Notes: generated by a model from the sequence alone, not told the origin. 64,000 nucleotides of DNA from Thiobacillus sp. (GCA_024235835.1 JACKLQ010000002.1:868001-932000); one strand, 5' to 3'. Shown: positions 11,550 to 20,299, counted from the first letter of the stretch. Numbers and translations: made by a program.

Positions 11550-13004
11550 ATGCCCCTGACCCCCGACTTCATCGCCACCCTCCAGGCCGCACTCCCCGGC
11601 CGGGTGCTGGCCAGCGCCGAGGCCTGCCGCCCCTACGAGTGCGATGGCCTGTCCGCCTACCGCAAGACGCCAGAGGTGGTGGCCCTGCCGGAGACGGTGG
11701 AGGAGGTGCGGGCCGTCCTGGGCCTGTGCAGCCGGCACGGCGTGCCCGTGGTGGCCCGGGGCGCGGGCACCGGGCTGTCCGGTGGCGCCCTGCCCATTGA
11801 GGGCGGCTTGTTGTTAGGCATGGCCAAATTCAACCGGATACTCAACATCGACGCCGCCAACCGCACCGCCCGGGTTCAGCCCGGGGTGCGCAACCTGGCC
11901 ATCTCCGAGGCCGCCGCCGCCTATGGTTTGTATTACGCCCCGGACCCGTCCTCCCAGATCGCCTGTTCCATCGGCGGCAATGTGGCGGAGAACTCCGGCG
12001 GGGTCCACTGCCTGAAGTACGGCCTCACCGTGCACAACGTGTTTTCGGTGACCATGCTCACCATGGACGGCGAACTGGTCACCCTGGGCAGCCAGGCCCT
12101 GGATGGCCCCGGCCTGGACCTGCTGGCCCTGTTCACCGGCTCGGAAGGCCTGCTGGGCGTCATCGTGGAAGTGACGGTGAAGCTGCTGCCCCGGCCCGAG
12201 CGGGCCCAGGTGCTGCTGGCCGCCTACGACGATGTGGAAAAGGCCGGGGGTGCCGTGGCGGCCATCATCGCCGCCGGCATCATCCCGGCGGGCCTGGAGA
12301 TGATGGACAACCCGGCCATTCGCGCCGCCGAGGCCTTCGTCCACGCGGGATATCCCGAGGACGCCGCCGCCATCCTGCTGTGCGAACTGGATGGATCCAA
12401 CGCCGAGGTGTCCGAGGAAATCCTGCGGGTGCGCAAGCTCTTGCTGGACTCCGGCGCCACCGAGGTGCGCACCGCCCAGGACGAGGCCCAGCGCATGAAG
12501 TTCTGGGCCGGGCGCAAGAATGCCTTCCCCGCCGTGGGCCGCCTGTCGCCGGACTATTACTGCATGGACGGCACCATCCCCCGCCTGCACCTGGCCCGGG
12601 TGCTGGGGGAGATCAATCGCCTGTCCAACGAATACGGCTTGAAAGTGGCCAACGTGTTCCACGCCGGTGACGGCAACCTGCATCCCCTCATCCTTTACGA
12701 TGCCAACACGCCTGGCGAGTTGGAGAGGACCGAGGAATTCGGTCGCCGCATCCTGGAACTGTGCGTGGAGGTGGGTGGCACGGTCACCGGCGAGCACGGC
12801 GTGGGCGTGGAAAAGCTGGACGCCATGTGCAGCCAGTTCGCCGCTCCCGAGTTGAACCAGTTCATGGCAGTGAAGGCCGCCTTCGATTCTGCCGGACTGC
12901 TGAACCCCGGCAAGGCCGTCCCTACCCTGCACCGCTGTGCCGAGTTCGGCCGCATGCACGTGCATGGCGGCAAGCTGGCGCATCCGGAATTGCCCAGGTT
13001 CTAG
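11550..13004 (+). CDS. glcD: Glycolate oxidase, FAD-linked subunit GlcD
   Basis: Catalytic subunit of the membrane-associated glycolate dehydrogenase that oxidises glycolate to glyoxylate and passes electrons to the respiratory chain. The 484 residues have the PCMH-type FAD domain (RGAGTGLSGGALP, about 71-83; SIGGNVAENSGG, about 140) and the C-terminal FAD-oxidase domain (HAGDGNLHPL, about 371; GTVTGEHGVGVEK, about 410). The length is normal. It is the first gene of glcDEF, 43 bases after the kinase. In a RuBisCO autotroph its substrate comes from phosphoglycolate formed by oxygenation. Confidence 0.95.
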   Translation: MPLTPDFIATLQAALPGRVLASAEACRPYECDGLSAYRKTPEVVALPETVEEVRAVLGLCSRHGVPVVARGAGTGLSGGALPIEGGLLLGMAKFNRILNIDAANRTARVQPGVRNLAISEAAAAYGLYYAPDPSSQIACSIGGNVAENSGGVHCLKYGLTVHNVFSVTMLTMDGELVTLGSQALDGPGLDLLALFTGSEGLLGVIVEVTVKLLPRPERAQVLLAAYDDVEKAGGAVAAIIAAGIIPAGLEMMDNPAIRAAEAFVHAGYPEDAAAILLCELDGSNAEVSEEILRVRKLLLDSGATEVRTAQDEAQRMKFWAGRKNAFPAVGRLSPDYYCMDGTIPRLHLARVLGEINRLSNEYGLKVANVFHAGDGNLHPLILYDANTPGELERTEEFGRRILELCVEVGGTVTGEHGVGVEKLDAMCSQFAAPELNQFMAVKAAFDSAGLLNPGKAVPTLHRCAEFGRMHVHGGKLAHPELPRF

Positions 13005-13006
13005 CC

Positions 13007-14065
13007 ATGGCCAGCGATATTTCCACCCAGCTTCAGGCCCGGGTCCAGGCAGCACTGGCCGACCGGACACCCCTGGCCATCCGTGCCGGCGGCAGCAAGG
13101 ACTTCTATGGCCGTCGGGTGGTGGGCGACTCCTTGGACGTGGCCGGCCATGCCGGTATCGTCGGCTACGCGCCCACGGAACTGGTAGTCACCGCCCGTTG
13201 CGGCACGCCCCTGGCGGATTTGGAAGCGGCGTTGGCCCGGCAGGGCCAGATGCTGCCCTTCGAGCCGCCACGTTTCGCCGAAGCGGCCACGGTGGGTGGC
13301 ATGGTGGCCGCCGGCCTCTCCGGCCCCCGGCGGCCCTGGGGCGGGGCGGTACGGGACGCGGTGCTGGGGGTGAAATTGCTCACCGGCAGGGGGGAGGTCC
13401 TCAGCTTCGGCGGCCAGGTGATGAAGAACGTGGCGGGCTATGACGTCTCCCGCCTCATGGCCGGCAGTCTGGGCAGCCTGGGGGTGATCCTGGAAGTCTC
13501 CCTGAAGGCGCTGCCCGGGCCAGCCAAGGAAATCACCGTGGTGCAGGAGGCGGATGCTCCTGCGGCCCTGGAGCGCCTTGCCTTCTGGCAGGGCAAGGCC
13601 TGGCCACTGTCCGCCAGCCTACACGACGGCGAGCGCCTTTGGATCCGTCTTTCCGGCACCCACGCAGGCGTGAACGCCGCCCGGGAGGCAATGGGGGGCG
13701 AGGAGGTGGGAGACCTGTCCATCTGGACTCGGGCACGGGAACAGACCCTGCCGTTCTTCGATACGGATCGGCCCCTGTGGCGCCTGTCCGTACCCCCCGC
13801 GACCCCCGTCCTGGACCTGCCCGGCACCTGGCTCACGGAATGGGGAGGCGCCCAGCGCTGGCTGGTGTCGGACGCGCCGGCCGCCAGCATCCGCGCCGCT
13901 GCCACCACGGCGGGCGGTCATGCCACGCTGTTCCGAGCTCATCACGAGCGGGGCGAGGTGTTCCAGCCCCTGCCGGGGCCACTGCTGGCCCTCCACAAGC
14001 GCATCAAGGCCAGTTTCGACCCGGCGGGCATTTTGAATCCCGGCGTGATGTATCAAGGCCTGTAA
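13007..14065 (+). CDS. glcE: Glycolate oxidase, FAD-binding subunit GlcE
   Basis: A 352-residue second flavin subunit of glycolate oxidase, with the short FAD-binding PCMH domain: PLAIRAGGSKDFYGR near the start, EAATVGGMVAAGLSGP (about 88-103), and GQVMKNVAGYDVSRLMAGS (about 138-156). It lacks the long catalytic region of GlcD, as expected for GlcE. The ATG at 13007 follows the glcD stop by two bases, and the gene overlaps glcF by one base (TAATG), so translation is coupled. Confidence 0.95.
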   Translation: MASDISTQLQARVQAALADRTPLAIRAGGSKDFYGRRVVGDSLDVAGHAGIVGYAPTELVVTARCGTPLADLEAALARQGQMLPFEPPRFAEAATVGGMVAAGLSGPRRPWGGAVRDAVLGVKLLTGRGEVLSFGGQVMKNVAGYDVSRLMAGSLGSLGVILEVSLKALPGPAKEITVVQEADAPAALERLAFWQGKAWPLSASLHDGERLWIRLSGTHAGVNAAREAMGGEEVGDLSIWTRAREQTLPFFDTDRPLWRLSVPPATPVLDLPGTWLTEWGGAQRWLVSDAPAASIRAAATTAGGHATLFRAHHERGEVFQPLPGPLLALHKRIKASFDPAGILNPGVMYQGL

Positions 14066-15282
14066 TGGAAACCCATCTGCCCGCCGATCTGCTGAACACG
14101 CCGGAAGGCAAGGAGGCCGAAGCCATCCTGCGCGCCTGCGTCCATTGTGGTTTCTGCAACGCCACCTGTCCCACCTACCAGATACTGGGCGACGAGCTTG
14201 ATGGCCCCCGGGGCCGCATCTACCTGATGAAGCAGATGCTGGAGGGCCAGCCGGTGACGGCGGAGACCCGCCTGCACCTGGACCGTTGTCTCACCTGCCG
14301 CAACTGCGAGACCACCTGTCCGTCCGGGGTTCAATACGGGCGCCTGGTGGATATCGGTCGCCATGTCGCCGAGCAGCGGGCGCCTCGGCCCCTGTCCGAA
14401 CAGGTCATGCGCAAGGCTTTGCGGACCGGACTGACTACCCCCATCCTGTTCGAACCGGTCTTGAAGGTGGGGCGGGCCTTGCGCGAATTCCTCCCCCGGT
14501 CCTTGCGGGAGCATGTTCCTCCCGCGACCCAGGCCAAGGCCTGGCCCGCCAATGCCCATGTCCGTTCCATGCTGGTGTTGGAAGGTTGTGTGCAGCCGGG
14601 ACTGGCCCCGGAGACCAATGCGGCCGCCGCCCGGGTGCTGGACCGCCTGGGCATACGGCTCATTGCCGCCCGGGGGGCGGGCTGCTGCGGCGCCATCGAC
14701 CAGCATCTGGCGGCGCCCGACGCCGCCCTGAATGCCATGCGCCGCAACATCGACGCCTGGTGGCCCCACATTCGCGCGGGGGCGGAAGCCATCGTCCTCA
14801 CCGCCAGCGGCTGCGGCAGCCTGGTGAAGGAATATGCGCACCACCTGCACCATGATCCTGTCTACCGAACCAAGGCGGCGCGGGTGTCCGCCCTGGCCAG
14901 GGACTTGTCCGAAGTGCTTGCGGCCGAGGATCTCGGCGCCCTCCGGATCGCCAAGCCCCGGCGCGTGGCCTACCACCCCCCCTGCAGCCTGCAGCACGGC
15001 CAGAAGGTCCGGGGCGTGGTGGAGGGTATCCTCGTCCAGGCCGGGCACCAACTGGTGCCCTTTGCCGAGAGCCACCTCTGCTGCGGCTCCGCCGGCACCT
15101 ATTCCCTGCTCCAGCCCGAACTTTCCCGCACCCTGCGGGAGCGCAAGCTGGGGCATATCCAGACAGTCCGGCCCGATGTCATCGCCACCGCCAACATCGG
15201 CTGCCAGACCCATCTGGCCGCCGGCGCCGACGTGCCGGTGGTGCACTGGATCACCCTGTTGGAGAATGGGGCCTCCCGATAA
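14065..15282 (+). CDS. glcF: Glycolate oxidase, iron-sulfur subunit GlcF
   Basis: A 405-residue electron-transfer subunit. Two ferredoxin-type 4Fe-4S motifs lie near the N-terminus: CVHCGFCNATCP (about 25-36) and CLTCRNCETTCP (about 76-87). Two CCG-type cysteine-rich domains follow (GAGCCGAIDQHL and HLCCGSAGTYSLL), as in GlcF and heterodisulfide-reductase-like subunits. The ATG overlaps the glcE stop codon. The complex probably feeds the quinone pool at the inner membrane. radC follows after 18 bases but is functionally unrelated. Confidence 0.95.
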   Translation: METHLPADLLNTPEGKEAEAILRACVHCGFCNATCPTYQILGDELDGPRGRIYLMKQMLEGQPVTAETRLHLDRCLTCRNCETTCPSGVQYGRLVDIGRHVAEQRAPRPLSEQVMRKALRTGLTTPILFEPVLKVGRALREFLPRSLREHVPPATQAKAWPANAHVRSMLVLEGCVQPGLAPETNAAAARVLDRLGIRLIAARGAGCCGAIDQHLAAPDAALNAMRRNIDAWWPHIRAGAEAIVLTASGCGSLVKEYAHHLHHDPVYRTKAARVSALARDLSEVLAAEDLGALRIAKPRRVAYHPPCSLQHGQKVRGVVEGILVQAGHQLVPFAESHLCCGSAGTYSLLQPELSRTLRERKLGHIQTVRPDVIATANIGCQTHLAAGADVPVVHWITLLENGASR

Positions 15283-15300
15283 TCAAACAGGGGAGGTGCC

Positions 15301-15975
15301 ATGGCCATAACCGATTGGCCCGAGGGCGAACGTCCGAGGGAGAAGCTCCTTCAGCGCGGTGCATCCGCACTTTCAGATGCCGAGTTGCTGGCCATCTTTC
15401 TGCGCGTGGGGGTAAAGGGCAAGAGCGCCGTGGAACTGGCCCGGGACCTCCTGGCCCACTTCGGCAGCCTGACGCGGCTGTTCCATGCCAGCCAGGCCGA
15501 ATTCGCCGCATTTCCCGGCATGGGGCCGGCCAAATTTGCCCAGTTGCAGGCCGTCCTGGAGATGGCCCGCCGGGCCCTGGGGGAGGAGATGGCCCAGGGG
15601 GATGCCCTGGGTTCGCCCGGTGCCGTGCGGGACTACCTGCGCCTGCATCTGGGCGGTCTGGGCCACGAGGTGTTCATGGCCCTGTTCCTGGATGCCCAGA
15701 ACCGGGTGCTGGCCCGGGAAGAACTGTTCCGGGGCACCCTCACCCAGACCTCGGTCTACCCCCGGGAGGTGGTGAAGCGGGCCCTGGCCCACAATGCCGC
15801 AGGCATCATCCTGGCCCACAACCATCCCTCCGGCGTGGCGGAGCCTTCCCAGGCGGACCGCTGGCTCACGGACCAGCTCAAGACAGCCCTGGGCCTGGTG
15901 GACGTGAAGGTGCTGGACCATTTCATCGTCGCCGGCACCAGGGGCTTGTCCTTCGCCGAGCGAGGTTTGCTTTGA
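15301..15975 (+). CDS. radC: RadC-family JAB-domain protein
   Basis: A 224-residue protein of the RadC/YicR family. An N-terminal helix-hairpin-helix-like region (ERPREKLLQRGASALSDAELLAIFLR) precedes the MPN/JAB domain with the metal-binding signature HNHPSGVAEPSQAD (about 176-189). The family was once linked to DNA repair, but its true function is unsettled; the fold is a metalloprotease fold. GGGGAGG precedes the ATG. Its stop codon overlaps the -35 box of the rpmB promoter, which is typical of radC-rpmB-rpmG order in betaproteobacteria. Confidence 0.93.
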   Translation: MAITDWPEGERPREKLLQRGASALSDAELLAIFLRVGVKGKSAVELARDLLAHFGSLTRLFHASQAEFAAFPGMGPAKFAQLQAVLEMARRALGEEMAQGDALGSPGAVRDYLRLHLGGLGHEVFMALFLDAQNRVLAREELFRGTLTQTSVYPREVVKRALAHNAAGIILAHNHPSGVAEPSQADRWLTDQLKTALGLVDVKVLDHFIVAGTRGLSFAERGLL

Positions 15976-16001
15976 CCCTTGCAGGAAATCCGTGCTATAA
16001 A
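15972..16001 (+). promoter_or_regulatory. Sigma-70 promoter for rpmB-rpmG
   Basis: TTGACC (15972-15977) and TATAAA (15996-16001) are separated by 18 bases, close to consensus for the housekeeping sigma factor. The -35 box overlaps the radC stop codon, and the -10 box lies 42 bases before the rpmB start. Confidence 0.7.
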
Positions 16002-16043
16002 TCGCCTCCTTTTTTACGCCAACCGAATTCCGGGGTACGAATC

Positions 16044-16277
16044 ATGGCCCGTGTATGCCAAGTAACCGGCAAGAAGCCGATGGTGGGAAACAACGTTTCC
16101 CACGCCAACAACAAGACCAAGCGTCGTTTCCTGCCCAACCTGCAGAACCGTCGTTTCTGGGTCGAGAGCGAGAACCGCTGGGTACGCATGCGCGTCACCA
16201 ACGCCGCCCTGCGACTCATCGACAAGAAGGGCATCGACGTGGTCCTCGCCGACCTGCGCGCCGCCGGTGAGATCTAA
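16044..16277 (+). CDS. rpmB: 50S ribosomal protein L28
   Basis: A 77-residue basic ribosomal protein of the large subunit, starting MARVCQVTGKKPMVGNNVSH. The length and whole sequence match bacterial L28 of betaproteobacteria, without the zinc-binding cysteine set of some lineages (only one cysteine). It is co-transcribed with rpmG, 11 bases downstream, from a strong promoter just upstream. Confidence 0.98.
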   Translation: MARVCQVTGKKPMVGNNVSHANNKTKRRFLPNLQNRRFWVESENRWVRMRVTNAALRLIDKKGIDVVLADLRAAGEI

Positions 16278-16288
16278 GGAGAACGAAC

Positions 16289-16456
16289 ATGGCTAAAGGC
16301 GCACGCGAAAAGATCAAGCTGGAGTCCACTGCCGGCACCGGTCACTTCTACACGACCACCAAGAACAAGAAGACCATGCCCGAGAAGATGGCGATCATGA
16401 AGTACGATCCCAAGGCCCGTAAGCATGTGGAATACAAGGAAACCAAGCTGAAATAA
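16289..16456 (+). CDS. rpmG: 50S ribosomal protein L33
   Basis: A 55-residue ribosomal protein of the large subunit, beginning MAKGAREKIKLESTAGTGHF and ending in the lysine-rich VEYKETKLK. It is the cysteine-free form of L33, consistent with a zinc-independent protein. AAGGAGA precedes the ATG. It follows rpmB and is closed by a strong intrinsic terminator about 20 bases downstream. Confidence 0.97.
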   Translation: MAKGAREKIKLESTAGTGHFYTTTKNKKTMPEKMAIMKYDPKARKHVEYKETKLK

Positions 16457-16477
16457 GCTGGTTGGCCGTTGTATGGG

Positions 16478-16503
16478 AAACCCCGCCCCGGCGGGGTTTT
16501 TTG
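16478..16503 (+). terminator. Intrinsic terminator of rpmB-rpmG
   Basis: A GC-rich stem (AACCCCGCC paired with GGCGGGGTT, very short loop) is followed directly by a T-run. It ends the ribosomal protein operon. Confidence 0.85.
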
Positions 16504-16584
16504 TTTGGAGCGCCCGCTTTCCTTGCGCCCGGCCAGGGCCTACCCTTTGCAGGGTGGATACGCATGCTTGAAAGGGGGATGGAG

Positions 16585-16929
16585 ATGGACAGGCACGTAC
16601 GTATGGGCAAGACATCGCTGGCGCTGGCGGCGCTGGTCGGCTTCCTGGCGGGGTGCGCGTCGGATCCGTCCGCTTCCCCCGCGGCTGACAACACAAAGGT
16701 CATGCAACATCGCCTGGAGGATCTGGAGCGGCGGGTGCAACGGCTGGAGAGCCGGCCGTCGGTGGAAGAGCCCTACCGTGTCCGGGAGGAAATTCAGGCC
16801 CATATCAAGCGGCTGGAAGCAGAGCGGGCCAAGCTCCTGGTGAAATATACGGACCAGCACCCTGCGGTGCGGGACATCGACCGCAGGCGCCTCATCCTCA
16901 ACGAGCAGTTGCAGCAGCTGGGCCCCTGA
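16585..16929 (+). CDS. Small lipoprotein with coiled-coil, function unknown
   Basis: A 114-residue predicted lipoprotein. After a basic start (MDRHVRMGK) a hydrophobic helix ends in the lipobox LAGC at about residues 21-24. The rest is mostly charged helix with heptad-like pattern (HRLEDLERRVQRLES, then EIQAHIKRLEAERAKLL), so a coiled coil anchored to a membrane is likely. AGGGGG lies 6 bases before the chosen ATG; ATG 16564 is an alternative. No family function is recognised. It stands alone after the rpmG terminator and ends before a strong hairpin. Confidence 0.8.
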   Translation: MDRHVRMGKTSLALAALVGFLAGCASDPSASPAADNTKVMQHRLEDLERRVQRLESRPSVEEPYRVREEIQAHIKRLEAERAKLLVKYTDQHPAVRDIDRRRLILNEQLQQLGP

Positions 16930-16931
16930 TG

Positions 16932-16961
16932 CCTGACTGCCACGCGTGACGTGGCGTCAGG
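16932..16961 (+). terminator. Strong hairpin after lipoprotein gene
   Basis: A 12-bp stem with one bulged T (CCTGAC-GCCACG paired with CGTGGC-GTCAGG) and a 5-base loop starts 2 bases after the lipoprotein stop codon. No T-run follows, so it may act as a weak or Rho-assisted terminator or as a 3' stabiliser. I see nothing else in the remaining bases to 17129. Confidence 0.5.
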
Positions 16962-17129
16962 TCAGTACCCGCCCCGCCGGACTCAGGGCCATGCACGGGT
17001 GCGGGTGCCCGCCAGGAAACTGTTCACCAGGGGGCCCCGGGCGATGACTTTCCCCGGATCCTCAGTCTGGCCACCAGCAGGGCAGCGACCGGCAGGCGTA
17101 TGGCCATGGCTGCGCGTCAGCTGCCTTTC

Positions 17130-18296
17130 TCAGGCGTAACTGCGCAGCTTCAGGGAGAACTGGGACAGGGCCTCGATGCCGCTTTCCTCGGCCTTGCGGC
17201 ACCAGTCCTGGAGCTGGAACACCAACTGCTCCCGGCTGGCGGAAGAGCGGCCCCAGATGGCAGCCAGTTCCTGGCGCATCTGGTAGAGCTGCTTGAGACG
17301 CTCGCTGCTGGCCAGCACCTTGGCCAATGAGTCCCGCTCCTCGGTCTTGAGGTCGGCCTTGTCCAGGTTCAGCCAGCGCAGCACCTGCTTGCGCTCGGGG
17401 ATGTTGCCGCCCAGCCTGGCAAGTTCCTGTCCGGTGATCTTGCGGATGGCCCGGGCATAGCGGGTGAGCACGTCGTAGCGGTGGGTGATGACGGCGTGGA
17501 GAAGTTCCGCGTCGCAGAAGTGCTTGATCTCACCCCAGCGCACCCGGGGGGCCACCTTTTTCACATTGGCCAGGCCGAGGATTTCCATCGTGCGGATGTA
17601 CAGCCAGCCGATGTCGAATTCATACCAGCGGTTGGATAGCTTGGCGGAGCTCCCGTAGGCGTGGTGGTTGTTGTGCAGTTCCTCGCCGCCGATGAGGATG
17701 CCCCAGGGCACGATATTGGTGCTGGCATCCTCGCAGGCGAAGTTGCGGTAGCCCCAGTAGTGGCCGATGCCGTTGATGACGCCGGCGGCGAAGATGGGAA
17801 TCCAGAGCATCTGTACGGCCCAGATGGTGAGGCCGATAGGGCCGAACAGCATTACGTCCAGGGCCAGCATCAGCACGATGCCCTTGGCGGAGTGGGGTGT
17901 GTAGAGCTTGCGCTCCAGCCAGTCGTCCGGGGTGCCGTGGCCGTAGCGTTCCAGGGTCTCGGCATCCTTCGCCTCGGCCTGGTAGAGCTCGGCGCCCTCC
18001 CAAAGCACCTTGGAAAGGCTCATCACTTGTGGGCTGTGGGGGTCTTCCGGGGTTTCGCACTTGGCGTGGTGCTTGCGGTGGATGGCGGCCCAGGCCTTGG
18101 TGACCATGCCGGTGGTGAGCCATAGCCAGAAGCGGAAGAAATGGGAGATGACGGGGTGAAGTTCCAGGGCCCGATGGGCCTGGCAGCGGTGCAGGAAAAT
18201 GGTGACGCCGGCGATGGTGATGTGGGTCAGGGCCAAGGCGACCAAGATGTAGCCCCACCAGGGTAGCTGGATCAGGCCGTTGAGAAGCACGTTCAT
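17130..18296 (-). CDS. Acyl-CoA / fatty acid desaturase
   Basis: A 388-residue membrane di-iron desaturase that puts a double bond into fatty acyl chains for membrane lipids. Three histidine boxes are clear: HRCQAHRA (about residue 37), HRKHHAK (about 74) and HNNHHAYG (about 212), with hydrophobic membrane segments before and between them. The first box, with its HxxxxH spacing, and the order match delta-9 type acyl-CoA desaturases. The C-terminal 120 residues are a soluble helical tail, longer than in minimal desaturases. It is a single gene; the 127 bases upstream show no clear regulator site. Confidence 0.93.
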   Translation of the reverse strand: MNVLLNGLIQLPWWGYILVALALTHITIAGVTIFLHRCQAHRALELHPVISHFFRFWLWLTTGMVTKAWAAIHRKHHAKCETPEDPHSPQVMSLSKVLWEGAELYQAEAKDAETLERYGHGTPDDWLERKLYTPHSAKGIVLMLALDVMLFGPIGLTIWAVQMLWIPIFAAGVINGIGHYWGYRNFACEDASTNIVPWGILIGGEELHNNHHAYGSSAKLSNRWYEFDIGWLYIRTMEILGLANVKKVAPRVRWGEIKHFCDAELLHAVITHRYDVLTRYARAIRKITGQELARLGGNIPERKQVLRWLNLDKADLKTEERDSLAKVLASSERLKQLYQMRQELAAIWGRSSASREQLVFQLQDWCRKAEESGIEALSQFSLKLRSYA

Positions 18297-18423
18297 AAGT
18301 AAGCGATATGGAATTGCAGGAGATTACTTTACGCCCAGGTTGGCCCATTGGGGACCGGGCGGATCATGTAGGGTTATGTAGGGGTGATGAGCGGTACATC
18401 AAGGCCGGGCCATTCGAAGGAGT

Positions 18424-18972
18424 CTAGCGGGACAGCTTCAGGCTGTGGGCCCGGTGCCGGCGCCAGTTGGCGGCATAGGCCTGGGCCAGCAGGGGATTGT
18501 CCCGCAGCACCAGGAGGTTTTCCGCGTTGCGGTACTGGGCGGCGTGGGTGAAGTTGAAGCTGCCGGTGATGAGGACCGGCTGGGGTGTGCCCGCGTCCAG
18601 CACCATGACCTTGTTGTGGGCTGCGGAGTGGTCCCCGTCGATCCAGACCGGCACGCCCTGCCGGGCCAGCCAGTCCACCAGGCTGGTCTCCAGCTTTTCT
18701 GCCTGCTGGCGGTCGGCGACCAGGGATACCTCCACGCCGCGCTTTTTCGCCGCCACCAGGGCCGCGGCGATGTCCTTGTGCGTGAAACCGTAGGCCTGCA
18801 CCAGGATTTCCCGTTTGGCACGGTTGATGGCGTTGACCACCAGGGCTCCCGCGTCATCCCCGGGGGTGAAGGCCACCTGGATGTCTCCCCGGGCCACCAG
18901 GGCCAGGGGCTCGGTTGCATGGGGCGACGGGCTGGCCAGAGACACCAGGGCCGCCAACAGCAGGCGGATCAT
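18424..18972 (-). CDS. Exported phospholipase D-family nuclease
   Basis: A 182-residue single-domain PLD-type nuclease or phosphodiesterase. The start has a short signal peptide (MIRLLLAALVSLASPSPHA). One HKD motif is present, HNKVMVLDAGTP at about residues 118-129, followed by GSFNFTHAA, so a dimer would form the active site as in the Nuc endonuclease family. Start choice: ATG at 18972 overlaps the rsmB-like stop codon (ATGA), so translation is coupled. The longer frame reaching 19551 is an antisense extension through the rsmB-like gene. It may degrade DNA in the periplasm; the substrate is not shown. Confidence 0.88.
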   Translation of the reverse strand: MIRLLLAALVSLASPSPHATEPLALVARGDIQVAFTPGDDAGALVVNAINRAKREILVQAYGFTHKDIAAALVAAKKRGVEVSLVADRQQAEKLETSLVDWLARQGVPVWIDGDHSAAHNKVMVLDAGTPQPVLITGSFNFTHAAQYRNAENLLVLRDNPLLAQAYAANWRRHRAHSLKLSR

Positions 18973-20240
18973 GGCTGGTTGCGCTCCAGCACGGCAGCGA
19001 AGAAGCCGTCCGTGCCATGGCGGGCCGGGTCCAGGCGCAGGGTGTCTCCCATTTCCAGTTCGATGCGCTGGGCGGCCAGCACTTCCCCTGCCGGTACCTG
19101 GTGGAACTCGGGATGGGCCGCCAGGAAGGCTTCGACAATGGCCTCGTTCTCTTCCGTCAGCAGGCTGCAGGTGGCGTAGACCAGGCGGCCGCCGGCTTTC
19201 ACCAGGCGGCTGGCGGAATCCAGGATGGACTGCTGCTTCTCTATCAGTTCGGCCACGGACTCGGGGCTCTGGCGCCACTTCAGGTCCGGGTTGCGTCGCA
19301 GGGTGCCCAGGCCGGAGCAGGGGGCGTCCACCAGCACCCGGTCGAACTTGCCCGCCAGGCGCTTCACCTTGGTGTCCCGCTCGCTGGCGATGACCTGGGC
19401 CTGGACGTTGGACAGGCCGGAGCGGGCCAGGCGGGGCTTGAGTTTGGCCAGGCGCTTTTCCGATACGTCGAAGGCATAGAGCCGGCCCGAACTGCGCATC
19501 ATGGCGCCCAGCAGCAATGTCTTGCCGCCCGCGCCGGCGCAGAAGTCGCACACCATTTCGCCCCGTCGGGGGGCCAGGAGCTGGCCCAGCAGTTGGCTGC
19601 CCTCGTCCTGGACTTCCAGGCTGCCGTCCAGAAACAGGGGATGCTTCTGCAGGGCGGGCTTGCCCTTCAGGCGCAGGCCCAGGGGGGACCAGGGGGTGGG
19701 TTCGGCGGCCAGGCCCTCCTGCTCCATGGCGGCCAGGGCCTCCTCACGGCCTAGTTTGGCCGGGTTCACACGCAGGTCCAGGGGGGCAGGGGCGTTCAGG
19801 GCCTCCATGAGTCCTGGCAGGGCATCGCCGTACTGGGCAGCGAGGCGTTCGTACAACCAGTCCGGCAGGTCCAGGCGTTGGGCGTCGGACAGGGCGTACA
19901 GGTCCACGGCCTTGATGCCCCGCAGCCAATCCAGCTCGGCCTTGTGCTTGCCCACCAGGGGCTCCAGCTCCCGCAGGTTGTAGCCGCCAAAGCGGGCCAG
20001 CCAGGCCAGCACCAGGCGGCGGGGCGTGGGGGTGCGCCCGCTGTCGCCTACCGCCAGGTGTTCCAGGCTGCGCAAACGGCGGATGACGCCATACACGGTC
20101 TCGGCGATGAAGCCCCGTTCCCGGCCTCCCAGCTTGGGGTAATTGCGGAAGAAGGCGGAAAGCTGGACATCCGCCGGGCGGGTGAAGTCCAGGCAGAGTT
20201 CCACCGCCTCGATGGCGTGGGTCAGGTCTTGGGGTGTCAT
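18969..20240 (-). CDS. rsmB: RsmB/NOP2-family 16S rRNA cytosine-C5 methyltransferase
   Basis: A 423-residue SAM-dependent RNA m5C methyltransferase. The C-terminal domain shows the SAM site DFCAGAGGKTLLLGAMM (about 251-267), motif IV DAPCSGLGTLRRNPD (about 315-329) and motif VI with the catalytic cysteine in YATCSLL. The N-terminal part (residues 1-150) resembles a reduced RNA-binding NusB-like region. The target is probably C967 of 16S rRNA, but other RsmB/RsmF-like specificities cannot be excluded. It overlaps the downstream PLD nuclease by four bases. Confidence 0.9.
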   Translation of the reverse strand: MTPQDLTHAIEAVELCLDFTRPADVQLSAFFRNYPKLGGRERGFIAETVYGVIRRLRSLEHLAVGDSGRTPTPRRLVLAWLARFGGYNLRELEPLVGKHKAELDWLRGIKAVDLYALSDAQRLDLPDWLYERLAAQYGDALPGLMEALNAPAPLDLRVNPAKLGREEALAAMEQEGLAAEPTPWSPLGLRLKGKPALQKHPLFLDGSLEVQDEGSQLLGQLLAPRRGEMVCDFCAGAGGKTLLLGAMMRSSGRLYAFDVSEKRLAKLKPRLARSGLSNVQAQVIASERDTKVKRLAGKFDRVLVDAPCSGLGTLRRNPDLKWRQSPESVAELIEKQQSILDSASRLVKAGGRLVYATCSLLTEENEAIVEAFLAAHPEFHQVPAGEVLAAQRIELEMGDTLRLDPARHGTDGFFAAVLERNQP

Positions 20241-20299
20241 GAGACTCGGGAAGAAAGCCCGGAAACGGAATGGGCGGGGATTATCTCAAACCGGACGGG

